Shown: one piece after another, positions 46,004-55,492 of the stretch
How positions within the stretch are numbered: position 1 is the first letter of the stretch
How the letters are laid out: each line of letters opens with the position of its first letter
Assembly (NCBI RefSeq): GCF_024609215.1
Contig: NZ_JANIPD030000002.1
Span: 1 to 64,000 of the forward strand
Origin: Curtanaerobium respiraculi
Lineage (GTDB): Bacteria; Actinomycetota; Coriobacteriia; Coriobacteriales; Eggerthellaceae
Reading direction: 5' to 3'
DNA length: 64,000 nt
Program-made: the position numbers and the translations under genes
The notes under the pieces: generated by a model
The model's database searches: none
What the model was told of the DNA's origin: nothing
The model's input: only the letters and a program-made list of their open reading frames with translations

Positions 46004-46939
46004 TTGACGAAGAGGAAGATCGTCCTGGGGAGCCGCGGCAGCAAGCTGGCGCTCTGGCAGGCGAGCCACGTGCGCGACCTGCTTGCGGAGCGAGCGCCCG
46101 AGTATGAGTATGACATCCGCGTCATCCATACCAAGGGCGACAAAATCCTGGATGTCGCCCTGTCGAAGATAGGGGACAAGGGACTGTTCACCAAGGAGCT
46201 CGAACGCGAGCTCATGCGCGGCGGCGTCGATCTGTGCGTGCATTCGATGAAGGACATGCCCACGCAGCTGCCCGACGGCCTGGCGATCCTCGGCGTGCCG
46301 GAGCGCGCCGTCCCCTTCGATGCCCTGGTGGGACCTGCGGGCATCGCGCTTGAGGGCCTGCCAGCCGGAGCGCGCGTGGCGACGGGGTCGCTGCGCCGCA
46401 TCGCCCAGCTGAAGCGCCTGCGCCCCGATATCCAAACGTGCGAGATGCGCGGCAACATCGACACGCGCATCGGCCGCGTGATGGCGGGCGAGTTCGACGC
46501 GGCCATCCTCGCCGCCGCCGGCCTGCACCGTTTGGGGCTGCATGAGAACATCGCGCAGGTCCTGCCCGCTGCCACCATGATTCCCGCCGTTGGCCAGGGG
46601 GCCATCGCCGTCGAGGCCCGCGAGGGCGACGACGAGGTTCGTCGGCTATGCGCGGCGATCACGAATGATTCCACCCTGCGATGCGTGTCCGCGGAGCGCT
46701 ACGTCCTGCGCGAGCTGGAGGGCGGATGCCAGGTTCCCATGGGTGCCCATGCGGGCATCGCGGGCGAAGGGGACCGTGCCGTCTTCGCCATGACCGCGTT
46801 CGTGAGCTCGCTCGACGGATCGCGCTTCCTGCAAGCCGCGGGCCAGGGGGCGTGCGACGGCTGGCTGGATGTCGCGAGTCGCATCACGGACGATTTGGTC
46901 GCGCAAGGCGCCGAGGAGATTCTGGAGGAACTGCGATGA
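46004..46939 (+). CDS. hemC: Hydroxymethylbilane synthase
   Basis: A 311-residue enzyme condensing four porphobilinogens. GSRGSKLALWQ, VHSMKDMPT, GSLRR, RGNIDTR and the cofactor Cys in GGCQVPMGAH are all present. The TTG start is six bases after AAGGAGGA. Its stop overlaps the cobA-hemD start (ATGA). Confidence 0.96.
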   Translation: MTKRKIVLGSRGSKLALWQASHVRDLLAERAPEYEYDIRVIHTKGDKILDVALSKIGDKGLFTKELERELMRGGVDLCVHSMKDMPTQLPDGLAILGVPERAVPFDALVGPAGIALEGLPAGARVATGSLRRIAQLKRLRPDIQTCEMRGNIDTRIGRVMAGEFDAAILAAAGLHRLGLHENIAQVLPAATMIPAVGQGAIAVEAREGDDEVRRLCAAITNDSTLRCVSAERYVLRELEGGCQVPMGAHAGIAGEGDRAVFAMTAFVSSLDGSRFLQAAGQGACDGWLDVASRITDDLVAQGAEEILEELR

Positions 46940-48504
46940 GCGATACGTGCGTGTACCTTGTCGGAGCCGGACCGGGCGACCCGGGCCTGCTGACCCTTCG
47001 CGCGAAGGAGCTGCTGCAGCGGGCGGACGCGATCGTCTACGATTACCTGGCAAGCGATGCCGTCATCAGGTTCGCGTCGCCCGCCGCGGAACGGCATTTC
47101 GTGGGGAAAAAGGGCTTCTCCCGGCATGTGACCCAACCGGAGATCAACGATCTTCTGGTCGAGCTCGCGCGGATGGAAAAGGGCTCCATCGTCCGGCTGA
47201 AGGGCGGAGATCCCTTCGTGTTCGGACGCGGTGGGGAAGAGGCGCTCGCCCTGCGCGCGGAGGGCATCCCCTTCGAGGTCGTCCCGGGTGTGACCGCGGG
47301 CGTTGCCGCGCCGGCGTATGCGGGCATCCCCGTAACCCATCGTCATGTGGCGAGCAGCGTCGCGCTGATCACGGGGCACGAGACGCCCGAGAAGAACGAA
47401 TCCGCCATCGATTGGGAGAGCCTCGCCAAAGGCGCGGATACCCTGTGTTTCTACATGGGCATCCGGGACCTCCCCCTCATCGTGCGCCGCCTGACCGAGG
47501 CGGGACGGGCGGGAAGCACGCCGGTCGCCCTGGTCCGCTGGGGCACCACGGTGCGGCAGGAGACGCTGGTCGCCACGCTGGACTCCGTGGTGGAATCGGC
47601 GGAGCGCGCCCGATTCAAGGCGCCGGCAATCATCGTGGTGGGCGAAGTCGTCGCGCTGCGCGACCGGCTGAACTGGTTCGAGAAGAAGCCGCTGTTCGGC
47701 AAAACTGTCGTGGTCACCCGCTCGCGCGAGCAGGCGAGCGCGCTGTCCGCCCGCCTGCGGGACGCGGGTGCCGAGGTGGTTGAGTTCCCCACGATCGAGA
47801 TTGCGCCGCGGCCTCTCGATGCGCGGGCCAGGGAGGCCATCGCCCGCCTTGCAAGCGATGCCGCAGCGGTTCGGGAGGCCTACGATTGGGTGGTGTTCAC
47901 CAGCGTCAACGGCGTGTCGTGCTTCTTCGACATGCTGAAGGAGGCAGAAAGCGACGCCCGCGTGTTCGGCGGCGTGAAAGTTGCCGCCATCGGTCCCGCC
48001 ACGGCGGCGGCGCTCGCATCGCATGGCATCGCCGCCGACCTCGTCCCACCTCGTTTCGTTGCGGAAAGCGTCGTCGAGGCGCTTCGCGCGAGCGGTGTGG
48101 GCGGGGGGGCCAGCGTGCTCATTCCCCACGCGGCAGCCGCCCGCGACGCCCTGCCCCGGCTGTTGGAGGGGGCGCGCGTCCGGGTGGACGTGCTGCCCGT
48201 ATACGACACGGTCATGCCCGCCGAGTCCGATCAGGCCTCCGATTTGGTTGATCGCCTGCGTGCCGGATCGGTCGATGCCGTCACGTTCACGAGTTCCTCG
48301 ACCGCGCGCAATTTCGCCGCGCTGCTCGACCGGGCGGCGCCGGGCGAGCGTGCGAACCTCGTCGAGGGAGTCGTGGGCGCGAGCATCGGCCCCGTCACGA
48401 GTGAGACGATGCGCAGCCTCGGCCTGCCTGTTTCGGCAGAGGCGCCCGAATACACCATCCCCGCCCTCGCGCGAACCGTCGAAGAGGCGCTCGCCGACGA
48501 ATAG
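46936..48504 (+). CDS. Uroporphyrinogen-III C-methyltransferase / uroporphyrinogen-III synthase fusion
   Basis: A 522-residue fusion. Residues 1-245 are a SUMT domain: YLVGAGPGDPGLLTLRA, KGGDPFVFGRGGEE and the SAM-binding GVTAGVAAPAYAGIPVTHR. Residues about 255-520 are a HemD domain: GKTVVVTRSREQASALSARL, TSVNGVSCFF and TFTSSSTARNF. It closes hydroxymethylbilane to uroporphyrinogen III and methylates it to precorrin-2. The fusion is common in Gram-positive anaerobes and commits the flux toward siroheme. Confidence 0.95.
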   Translation: MSDTCVYLVGAGPGDPGLLTLRAKELLQRADAIVYDYLASDAVIRFASPAAERHFVGKKGFSRHVTQPEINDLLVELARMEKGSIVRLKGGDPFVFGRGGEEALALRAEGIPFEVVPGVTAGVAAPAYAGIPVTHRHVASSVALITGHETPEKNESAIDWESLAKGADTLCFYMGIRDLPLIVRRLTEAGRAGSTPVALVRWGTTVRQETLVATLDSVVESAERARFKAPAIIVVGEVVALRDRLNWFEKKPLFGKTVVVTRSREQASALSARLRDAGAEVVEFPTIEIAPRPLDARAREAIARLASDAAAVREAYDWVVFTSVNGVSCFFDMLKEAESDARVFGGVKVAAIGPATAAALASHGIAADLVPPRFVAESVVEALRASGVGGGASVLIPHAAAARDALPRLLEGARVRVDVLPVYDTVMPAESDQASDLVDRLRAGSVDAVTFTSSSTARNFAALLDRAAPGERANLVEGVVGASIGPVTSETMRSLGLPVSAEAPEYTIPALARTVEEALADE

Positions 48505-48574
48505 ATTGCGCATCGGGCGGATTCGCATCCGAGGGGTCTGCCCGCGTGCCCGATGACCGAGAAGGAGAAGCAAG

Positions 48575-49819
48575 TTGATCGGTATTTCCAAACTCTATTG
48601 CGGTGCCGTGGAGCCGGCGGACGTGCTGCGCTACCGCCGCATGTCCAAGGAGCTGCCCAGCGGCCTGCTGCAGTTCAGCAAGGACAAGAAGCCCGTGGTG
48701 GTGTGGAACTGCACGCGCACCTGCAATCTGAAGTGCGAGCATTGCTACGCGCAATCCGATGCGCAGGCCTACGACCAGCTCTCGACCGACGAGGCGAAGG
48801 CGATGATCGATGACTTGGCAGCATTCGGCGCCCCTGTGCTGCTGTTCAGCGGCGGTGAGCCCACCGTGTGTCCCGACCTGCTCGAGCTCATGCATCATGC
48901 GAAGAAGCAGGGGATGCGCGTGGTGATCTCCACCAATGGCACGCTCATCAGCAAGGACATGGCCGAGAAGTTCGCCGAGGTGGGTCTTTCGTACGTGGGG
49001 GTCTCCTTCGACGGCGATCCGGCCACGCACGATAGGTTCCGCGGCGTCGACGGCGCCTTCGACATGGCGCTGCGCGGGCTGAAGAACAGCCAGGAAGCCG
49101 GCATCAAGGTGGGGCTGCGCTTCACCATCAACAAGCACAACTGGCGCGAGATCAACGACATCTTCGACCTGATGCAGCGCGAGAACATCAACCGCGCCTG
49201 CTTCTACCATCTGGTGTATTCCGGTCGAGGCACCGAGATGATGGACGAGGATCTGGACCACGGGGAGACGCGCCAGGCGGTCCGCCTGATCATGGACCGC
49301 ACGAAGCAGTGGTTCGACGCCGGCGGGACGCCCGAGATCCTGACGGTGGACAACCACGCCGACGCCCCGTTCGTGTACATGGAGCTTCTGAAGGAGGATC
49401 CCGAGCGTGCGGCCAAGGTCATGCAGTTGCTGCAATGGAACCAGGGGAACAGCAGCGGCAACGGAATCGGGTGCGTCAGCTGGGACGGCGAGGTGTATGC
49501 CGACCAGTTTTGGCGGCATTTCAGCTTCGGCAACGTGAAGGAGCGCCCCTTCAGCGAGATTTGGAGCGACGTGAGCCGTGCCACCGAGGGAAGCGAGTTG
49601 ATGTTCCGCCTGAAGGACAAGCGCCCCTGGGTGAAAGGCCGCTGCGCCGGGTGCCGCTGGCTCGACATCTGCGGCGGCAATTTCCGCGTGCGGGCGGAGG
49701 CGGCCACGGGCGATCTGTGGGCTCCCGATCCCGCATGCTACCTGACCGATGAGGAGATCGCGAAGCACGCCGACGACCCCGAGAAGCGCGTCGTCGAGGC
49801 GCCCGCATACGAAAACTAG
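48575..49819 (+). CDS. ahbC: Radical SAM 12,18-didecarboxysiroheme deacetylase (AhbC)
   Basis: A 414-residue radical SAM protein. CTRTCNLKCEHCY near 48-60 contains the CxxxCxxC cluster motif, and FSGGEPT the GGE motif. A C-terminal SPASM-like cluster region has CAGCRWLDICGGNFRVR and a later Cys. It would remove acetate groups from didecarboxysiroheme to give Fe-coproporphyrin III. It is assigned AhbC/NirJ-like rather than AhbD because it has no N-terminal extension and matches the shorter C-terminal pattern. The TTG start follows GAAGGAGA. Confidence 0.85.
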   Translation: MIGISKLYCGAVEPADVLRYRRMSKELPSGLLQFSKDKKPVVVWNCTRTCNLKCEHCYAQSDAQAYDQLSTDEAKAMIDDLAAFGAPVLLFSGGEPTVCPDLLELMHHAKKQGMRVVISTNGTLISKDMAEKFAEVGLSYVGVSFDGDPATHDRFRGVDGAFDMALRGLKNSQEAGIKVGLRFTINKHNWREINDIFDLMQRENINRACFYHLVYSGRGTEMMDEDLDHGETRQAVRLIMDRTKQWFDAGGTPEILTVDNHADAPFVYMELLKEDPERAAKVMQLLQWNQGNSSGNGIGCVSWDGEVYADQFWRHFSFGNVKERPFSEIWSDVSRATEGSELMFRLKDKRPWVKGRCAGCRWLDICGGNFRVRAEAATGDLWAPDPACYLTDEEIAKHADDPEKRVVEAPAYEN

Positions 49820-49867
49820 GTTCGTCCGCGCCGGCGGCTGGACTGCCGGCGCGTTGTTGGAAGGAAG

Positions 49868-50863
49868 ATGGGTTCGATGGAGTACGGCAAATTCCCCGCC
49901 TACCGCCCGCGCCGCATGCGCGATGGCGAGCTGGCGCGAAACATGATCCGCGAGACGGTGCTTTCGGCGGATGATTTCATCTATCCGCTGTTCGTGAAGC
50001 CGGGCGAGGGCAGGCGCGACGAGATCGCCTCCATGCCGGGCGTGTTCCAGGTGTCGTTGGACATGCTGATGGATGAGATCCGCGAGCTGCTCGAGCTGGG
50101 CATCCATTACGTGCTGCTCTTCGGGATCCCGGCGAGCAAGGACGAGCTCGGGTCATCGGCGTGGGACGAGCACGGCATCGTGCAGGAGGCGTGCCGCATC
50201 ATCCGCGCTGAGGCTCCCGAGATGTACATCATCTGCGACGTGTGCATGTGCGAATACACGAGCCACGGCCATTGCGGCAAGCTCGACGCAGACGGCTACG
50301 TGAACAACGACGACACGCTTCAGCTGCTGGCCAACGAGGCCGTGAGCATGGCGAAAGCAGGGACGCACATGGTGGCCCCGAGCGACATGATGGACGGTCG
50401 CATCGGCTTTATGCGGCGGGCCCTCGACGAAGCCGGATTCGAGCGCGTGCCCATCATGAGCTACTCGACCAAATACGCCAGCGGATTCTACGGGCCGTTC
50501 CGCGACGCCGCCGACAGCACGCCGTCGTTCGGCGACCGGCGCGCCTACCAGATGGACCCCGCGAACTCCCAGGAAGGCGTGCGCGAGGCGCTCTACGACA
50601 TCGCCGAGGGCGCCGATATGGTGATGGTGAAGCCCGCGCTGCCATACCTGGACGTGCTCCAGCGCGTGAAGGCGGAAACCGGCTTCCCCACGGCTGCCTA
50701 CAATGTGAGCGGCGAATACTCGATGGTCAAGGCGGCCGCGCGTAACGGATGGATCGACGAGAGGCGCGTGGTGCTCGAGTTGCTCTGCGGCATCAAGCGG
50801 GCAGGTGCCGACATGATCATCACCTACCATGCCAAAGATGCCGCCCGCTGGCTGGCCGAATAA
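49868..50863 (+). CDS. hemB: Porphobilinogen synthase
   Basis: A 331-residue enzyme condensing two 5-aminolevulinates. The zinc-ligand cluster is CDVCMCEYTSHGHCG near 118-132; the Schiff-base Lys residues are in SYSTKYAS and MVMVKPALPYLD. It is therefore the zinc-dependent class. ATG 49868 or 49877 may be used. Confidence 0.96.
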   Translation: MGSMEYGKFPAYRPRRMRDGELARNMIRETVLSADDFIYPLFVKPGEGRRDEIASMPGVFQVSLDMLMDEIRELLELGIHYVLLFGIPASKDELGSSAWDEHGIVQEACRIIRAEAPEMYIICDVCMCEYTSHGHCGKLDADGYVNNDDTLQLLANEAVSMAKAGTHMVAPSDMMDGRIGFMRRALDEAGFERVPIMSYSTKYASGFYGPFRDAADSTPSFGDRRAYQMDPANSQEGVREALYDIAEGADMVMVKPALPYLDVLQRVKAETGFPTAAYNVSGEYSMVKAAARNGWIDERRVVLELLCGIKRAGADMIITYHAKDAARWLAE

Positions 50864-50875
50864 GAGGAGCCGTCG

Positions 50876-52222
50876 GTGAGTGGGGAACGCAACATGCGCC
50901 TTGGGCAGATGATGCTCGATGCCAAGGATGCCGCGCAGGCCGCGGGGAAGATCGACGACGGGTCCCGGCCGCACGGCGGGCACCCCTCGTGGGTTCCCAA
51001 ATCGGGAAAGCGGCCGGAATGGACGAAGGGAAGGGGTGGCGAACGCAGGGCGTCCGACGCTGCGCCGCCGCGTGGGCATCCCGGCAGCCATGCTGGCGCC
51101 CGCCCCGGGGGCGGTGCGGCGGCGCTGGCGTATCAGGAGCGCACGGGCATCAAGGCCCCCCGCATCGTCGCGTGGGAGATCACGCGCAGCTGCAACCTGT
51201 CCTGCGCGCATTGCCGCGCGGCGGCGGAATTCGGGGCGTATCCGGGCGAGCTCTCGCTCGATGAGTGCAAAGCGCTCATCGACGATATCGCCAGCATCAC
51301 CAACCCCATCCTCATCCTCACCGGCGGCGAGCCGTTCATGCGGCCCGATATCTGGCAGATAATCGACTACGCACGGGATCGCAGCTGCATGCCCGTCATC
51401 GGCACGAACGCCACCACCATCACCGAAGATATCGCGCGGAACATGCAGGAGCATGGGATCACCCGTATGAGCGTGTCGCTGGACTTCCCCGACGCCGAGC
51501 GCCATGATGCGTTCCGTGGCCAGAAAAGCGCCTACGACGACGCCGTGCGGGGGATCAAGCTGGCGCAGCAGCACGGCGTGGGGGTGCAGATCAACACGAC
51601 CGTCACCAAGCAGAACGCCAAGGTGCTCGACGAGATGCACGGCCTCGCCAAGGATTTGGGGGCGGTTGCGTTCCATCCGTTCCTTTTGGTGCCCACGGGA
51701 CGCGGTGAGAACCTGCGCGATATCGAGCTGACGCCCGAGGAATACGAAGAGGTGCTCACCTGGGCATACTACAAATCGAAGACGAGCCCGCTGCATTTCA
51801 AGCCCACGGACGCCCCCCAGTATTACCGCATCGCGCATCAGAAGGCGCGCGAGGAGGGCAGCCGAGTTACCGCCGAGGAATACGGCACCGAGGCCATGAC
51901 GCGCGGCTGCCTCGGCGGGATCACGTTCGTGTTCATCAGCCATACCGGCGATGTGCAGCCCTGCGGGTACTTCGATATGCAGCTGGGAAACGTGAAGGAG
52001 ACGCCCTTCAGCGAGATCTGGACGAACTCGCCGGTGTTCAACGACCTGCGCGACTTCGGCAAGCTGAAGGGGAAGTGCGGCGCCTGCGAGTACAAGGCCG
52101 TCTGCGGCGGGTGCCGTGCGCGCGCCCTTTCCGCTACCGGCGACTACATGGAAGAGGAGCCGTACTGCGCCTACGTGCCGCGCTCGATGAGGGCGCGCGG
52201 GGAAGCGGATGGAGCCGTCTAG
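50876..52222 (+). CDS. ahbD: Radical SAM heme b synthase (AhbD), with N-terminal extension
   Basis: A 448-residue radical SAM enzyme turning Fe-coproporphyrin III into heme by oxidative decarboxylation of two propionates. TRSCNLSCAHCR near 103-114 holds the cluster motif, LTGGEPFMRPD the GGE motif and CGACEYKAVCGGCRARA with a following YC the auxiliary-cluster ligands. About 75 N-terminal residues are Gly/Pro/Arg-rich, low-complexity and not part of the usual enzyme. GTG 50876 follows AGAGGAG. Confidence 0.85.
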   Translation: MSGERNMRLGQMMLDAKDAAQAAGKIDDGSRPHGGHPSWVPKSGKRPEWTKGRGGERRASDAAPPRGHPGSHAGARPGGGAAALAYQERTGIKAPRIVAWEITRSCNLSCAHCRAAAEFGAYPGELSLDECKALIDDIASITNPILILTGGEPFMRPDIWQIIDYARDRSCMPVIGTNATTITEDIARNMQEHGITRMSVSLDFPDAERHDAFRGQKSAYDDAVRGIKLAQQHGVGVQINTTVTKQNAKVLDEMHGLAKDLGAVAFHPFLLVPTGRGENLRDIELTPEEYEEVLTWAYYKSKTSPLHFKPTDAPQYYRIAHQKAREEGSRVTAEEYGTEAMTRGCLGGITFVFISHTGDVQPCGYFDMQLGNVKETPFSEIWTNSPVFNDLRDFGKLKGKCGACEYKAVCGGCRARALSATGDYMEEEPYCAYVPRSMRARGEADGAV

Positions 52223-52314
52223 AAGCTTTTCTCCACGGGCGACGCCCCGATCAAGGAATATCAAAAGCCCATGGAACCGCATGGGGCCTGCACCTTTCGT
52301 CCTAAGGAGCGAGA

Positions 52315-53397
52315 ATGGTCGTCGATGATGCCAAACAGGAAGTGCTCGATGCCATCCAATCCCGATTCCCCCTGGTCCACGATCCATACGGCCAGCTCGC
52401 CGCAGAACTCGGGCTCGACCGCGACGAGGTGAAGCGGGCGGTCGTCGATCTGTATGCCGATGCGAGCATACGGAGGACCGGGGGCTCGTTCGATTCCCGG
52501 CGGCTGGGCTATACGAGCACGCTGTGCGCGCTCGCGGTTCCCGGCGGCCCCGAACGCGTGCAGGCGGCCGCCGACGTGTGCAACCGGTACACGGGCATCA
52601 CGCACAACTACGGGCGCGAGAACCGCTACAACCTGTGGTTCACGCTGATCACGCCAAGCCCGGAGGTCCGTGCGCGGATACTTGCGGAGATCAAGCGGGA
52701 TTCGGGGTGCGAGGATCTGCTCGACATGCCGGCTCTGCGGATCTTCAAGATCAACGGGGACTTCGGTAGGCAGCAGCGCGCGCTATCCGGGAAGGCGGAT
52801 TCGATCGATTCGACACTGCGGCGCGAGGACAAGGAGGTCGAAGCGGTTCCGTTCGACTCCGGCAATCCCTTCGACGTCGCCTTGGTGCGGTGGGCGCAGG
52901 ACGATATGGCGCGTTCGAGCGAGGGGGAGGTGCTCGATTTCCCCTTCGAGCGGGGAGCCCGCCAGATATCCGCGGAAACGCGCGAGGATGCGACCGAGGA
53001 GCAGGTGCTGCTGCGGCTGCGGCAGCTGCGCGCCGCCCGCGCCCTCCGCAGGTTCGGCGCCATGGTCCGTCACCAGGTTATCGGATTCGGATTCAACTGC
53101 ATGACCGCTTGGGACATCCCCGACGAGCACGTCGAGCGTGCCGGCATGCTGCTCAAGGAGAAGGTATTCGTGAGCCATTGCTATGCCCGCCCGCGCCAGG
53201 GATTGTGGAGCGCGAACATCTATGCCATGATTCATGCGAAGACCGTCGAGCAGGAATCGCGGCAAATCGCCGAGCTTGAGGAGGCCCTGAACGAAGCGGG
53301 CGTGCCCTTCAACGAGCGGTTCGTGCTCAACACGACGCACGAGTACAAGAAGTGTTCCATGAGATATTTCGTAGGGGAGCGTACCTATGGCAACTAG
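52315..53397 (+). CDS. Siroheme decarboxylase, fused AhbA-AhbB
   Basis: A 360-residue protein containing two Lrp/AsnC-like halves. The first (about 1-150) has the winged helix and THNYGRENRYNLWFT, the heme-binding HNYxRE motif of AhbA. The second (about 195-355) has LRQLRAARALRRFGAMVRHQ and SHCYARPRQGLWSANIYAMIH, the AhbB counterpart, with a degenerate first helix-turn-helix. In sulfate reducers AhbA and AhbB are separate and form a heterodimer; here they are one chain. It removes the C12 and C18 acetate carboxyls of siroheme. Its end overlaps the hemL start by 11 bases. Confidence 0.85.
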   Translation: MVVDDAKQEVLDAIQSRFPLVHDPYGQLAAELGLDRDEVKRAVVDLYADASIRRTGGSFDSRRLGYTSTLCALAVPGGPERVQAAADVCNRYTGITHNYGRENRYNLWFTLITPSPEVRARILAEIKRDSGCEDLLDMPALRIFKINGDFGRQQRALSGKADSIDSTLRREDKEVEAVPFDSGNPFDVALVRWAQDDMARSSEGEVLDFPFERGARQISAETREDATEEQVLLRLRQLRAARALRRFGAMVRHQVIGFGFNCMTAWDIPDEHVERAGMLLKEKVFVSHCYARPRQGLWSANIYAMIHAKTVEQESRQIAELEEALNEAGVPFNERFVLNTTHEYKKCSMRYFVGERTYGN

Positions 53398-54670
53398 CAG
53401 GTCGGAAGCTGATTTCGAAGCGGCGAAGCAGGTGATTCCCGGCGGGGTCAACAGCCCCGTGCGGGCGTTCGCGAACGTGGGACGGACGCCGGTGTTCTAC
53501 GACCGCGCGCAGGGGAGCCGCGTGTGGGATGTCGATGGCAACGAGTACGTCGATTTCATCTGCAGCTGGGGACCGATGATCCTGGGGCATCGGCCCCGGG
53601 CGGTGATCGATGCGGTCGAGGCGCAGCTGGCGCGCGGGATGAGCTTCGGTGCCCCGTGCGAGGCGGAAATCGCGCTTGCGGAGGAGATCGTGAAGCTCGT
53701 GCCCGCCGCCGAGAAGGTGCGCATGACCTCCAGCGGGACCGAGGCGACCATGAGCGCCATCCGCTTGGCGCGCGGATACACGCACCGCGACAAGTTCATC
53801 AAGTTCGAGGGGAACTACCACGGCCATTCCGATGCGCTGCTGGTGTCGGCGGGCAGCGGGGTCGCCACGTTCTCGATTCCCGGAACGCCGGGCGTCACGG
53901 CGGGCGCCGCCGCGGACACGCTGGTCGCGCGCTACAACGACCTCGCGTCGGCGCGGGCGGCGCTCGAGGCGAATCCCCGGGATATCGCTTGCATCATCGT
54001 CGAGCCCATCGCAGGGAACATGGGCGTCGTGCCGCCTGCGGAGGGGTTCCTGCAGGGCTTGCGCGACCTGTGCGACGAATTCGGCGCGCTGCTCATATTC
54101 GATGAGGTGATCAGCGGGTTCCGCGCTTCCCTGGGCGGGGCGCAGCAGCTGTACGGCGTAATGCCGGATCTATGCACGTTCGGCAAGATCATCGGCGGGG
54201 GGTTCCCGGTGGGATGCTTCGCGGGCCGTGCCGACATCATGGATGAGCTTGCCCCGACGGGGCCTGTGTACCAGGCGGGAACGCTTTCCGGAAACCCGGT
54301 AGCGATGGAGGCGGGCCTGGCCCAGCTTCGCGCGCTGGAGGAGCCGGGCGTGTACGACCGGCTCGAGATGCTGGGCGCGCGTTTGGAAGCGGGCTTGGTT
54401 GCGGCGATCGAGCAGTCCGGCGCGTCCGCTACCGTCAACCGTGCAGGCAGCGTGGCGACGCTGTTCTTCACCGACCGCACCGTGCGCAATTGGGACGATG
54501 CGGCAACATGCGATACTGACGCGTTCTCCCGCTACTTCGCGGGCATGCTCGAACGTGGGCTCCTCATCGCGCCCAGCCAGTTCGAAGCGCTGTTCGTAAG
54601 CGCCGCACACACGGAAGACGAGATCGACTCTTTCTGCGCTGCGGCGACAGAAAGCCTTTCGTCCTTGTAG
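53387..54670 (+). CDS. hemL: Glutamate-1-semialdehyde 2,1-aminomutase
   Basis: A 427-residue PLP enzyme making 5-aminolevulinate. VIPGGVNSPVRAF opens the protein, IFDEVISGFR and TFGKIIGGGFPVG (PLP Lys near 260) form the cofactor site. It is the last gene of the heme operon. The ATG follows GGGGAG inside the end of the preceding gene. Confidence 0.96.
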   Translation: MATSRSEADFEAAKQVIPGGVNSPVRAFANVGRTPVFYDRAQGSRVWDVDGNEYVDFICSWGPMILGHRPRAVIDAVEAQLARGMSFGAPCEAEIALAEEIVKLVPAAEKVRMTSSGTEATMSAIRLARGYTHRDKFIKFEGNYHGHSDALLVSAGSGVATFSIPGTPGVTAGAAADTLVARYNDLASARAALEANPRDIACIIVEPIAGNMGVVPPAEGFLQGLRDLCDEFGALLIFDEVISGFRASLGGAQQLYGVMPDLCTFGKIIGGGFPVGCFAGRADIMDELAPTGPVYQAGTLSGNPVAMEAGLAQLRALEEPGVYDRLEMLGARLEAGLVAAIEQSGASATVNRAGSVATLFFTDRTVRNWDDAATCDTDAFSRYFAGMLERGLLIAPSQFEALFVSAAHTEDEIDSFCAAATESLSSL

Positions 54671-54972
54671 CGAGGAGGGCTCAGGTTGCCAGGACGCTTG
54701 AATGCGGCATATCCTGGATGGATGCTACAGGATGCATGCTCGCAAGCCGGCAGGAGCGATCGAGCGGGAATAGCCTGAGCTAGGCTTTTGGGTACAACAA
54801 CCCACGCCGTCCAAGTGGTCGTGCATACGAGTAAAGGATACCCCGGCGGCGAGGACATCGCTGCCGGCGTTGCTCATTAGGCCTCAGTAAGGTGCAGTAA
54901 GCGCAACGGACGTCGAGAAGACGGCGTCCTCTCGGAATATGGCCCCAACTCGCTCTCTCAAGCTCTCGCGTG
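54671..54972. other. Gene-free stretch after the heme operon
   Basis: About 300 bases without a recognisable gene or clear terminator. The only supported element is the marR promoter at its right end. Confidence 0.4.
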
Positions 54973-55001
54973 TTGACGAGATTCCCGATTCGGGCTATAA
55001 A
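54973..55001 (+). promoter_or_regulatory. Sigma-70 promoter of the marR-uvrA-like operon
   Basis: TTGACG (54973-54978), a 17-base spacer and TATAAA (54996-55001), close to consensus. Confidence 0.7.
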
Positions 55002-55020
55002 GTATCCGAAAACGGACACT
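55001..55020. promoter_or_regulatory. MarR operator dyad at the transcription start
   Basis: AGTATCCG and CGGACACT flank AAAA and match at seven of eight positions. It begins at the last base of the -10 and covers the expected start of transcription, 20 bases before marR, as expected for autorepression. Confidence 0.6.
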
Positions 55021-55039
55021 TACTGAGGGAGGGCCGCAG

Positions 55040-55492
55040 ATGGAAAGGCAGGAGAGCCGGCTTCTCAGCGAGATCGGGGCGACGGAGAAGCAGTTCGACG
55101 CCCTGTATCGCAGGGCCTCGCGCAATCTCCACCTCTCGGATTGCTCGATGTGGGTCCTCTATTATCTCCACCTCTCGGACGAGCCCCTCACGCAGCAAGA
55201 GCTCATAGAGATGATGGCGTTTCCCAAACAGACCATCAACTCCGCGGTTTCAAGCCTCTCCAAAAGCGGAACGGTCGAGCTCGAGATGATCCCCGGCACG
55301 AGGAACAAGAAGGTCATCGCGCTCACGGACGCCGGAATGGAGCTTGTCTCATCTACCGTCGCGCGCATGCGCTCCGCAGAGGAGCGAGCCGTAGCGTCGA
55401 TGGGAGCGGAAAAGTTGAGGCAGCTCTCACGGCTCTACGGCGAGTTCCACAAGGCCTTGGAGAAGAGCTTCGAGGAGGAGGGCATCGTATGA
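55040..55492 (+). CDS. MarR-family transcriptional regulator
   Basis: A 150-residue winged-helix regulator: LHLSDCSMWVLYYLHLS, LTQQELIEMMAFPKQTINSAV (recognition helix), GTRNKKVIALTDAG (wing). It probably represses its own operon through the dyad at 55001. The stop codon TGA overlaps the start of the UvrA-like gene. Confidence 0.9.
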   Translation: MERQESRLLSEIGATEKQFDALYRRASRNLHLSDCSMWVLYYLHLSDEPLTQQELIEMMAFPKQTINSAVSSLSKSGTVELEMIPGTRNKKVIALTDAGMELVSSTVARMRSAEERAVASMGAEKLRQLSRLYGEFHKALEKSFEEEGIV

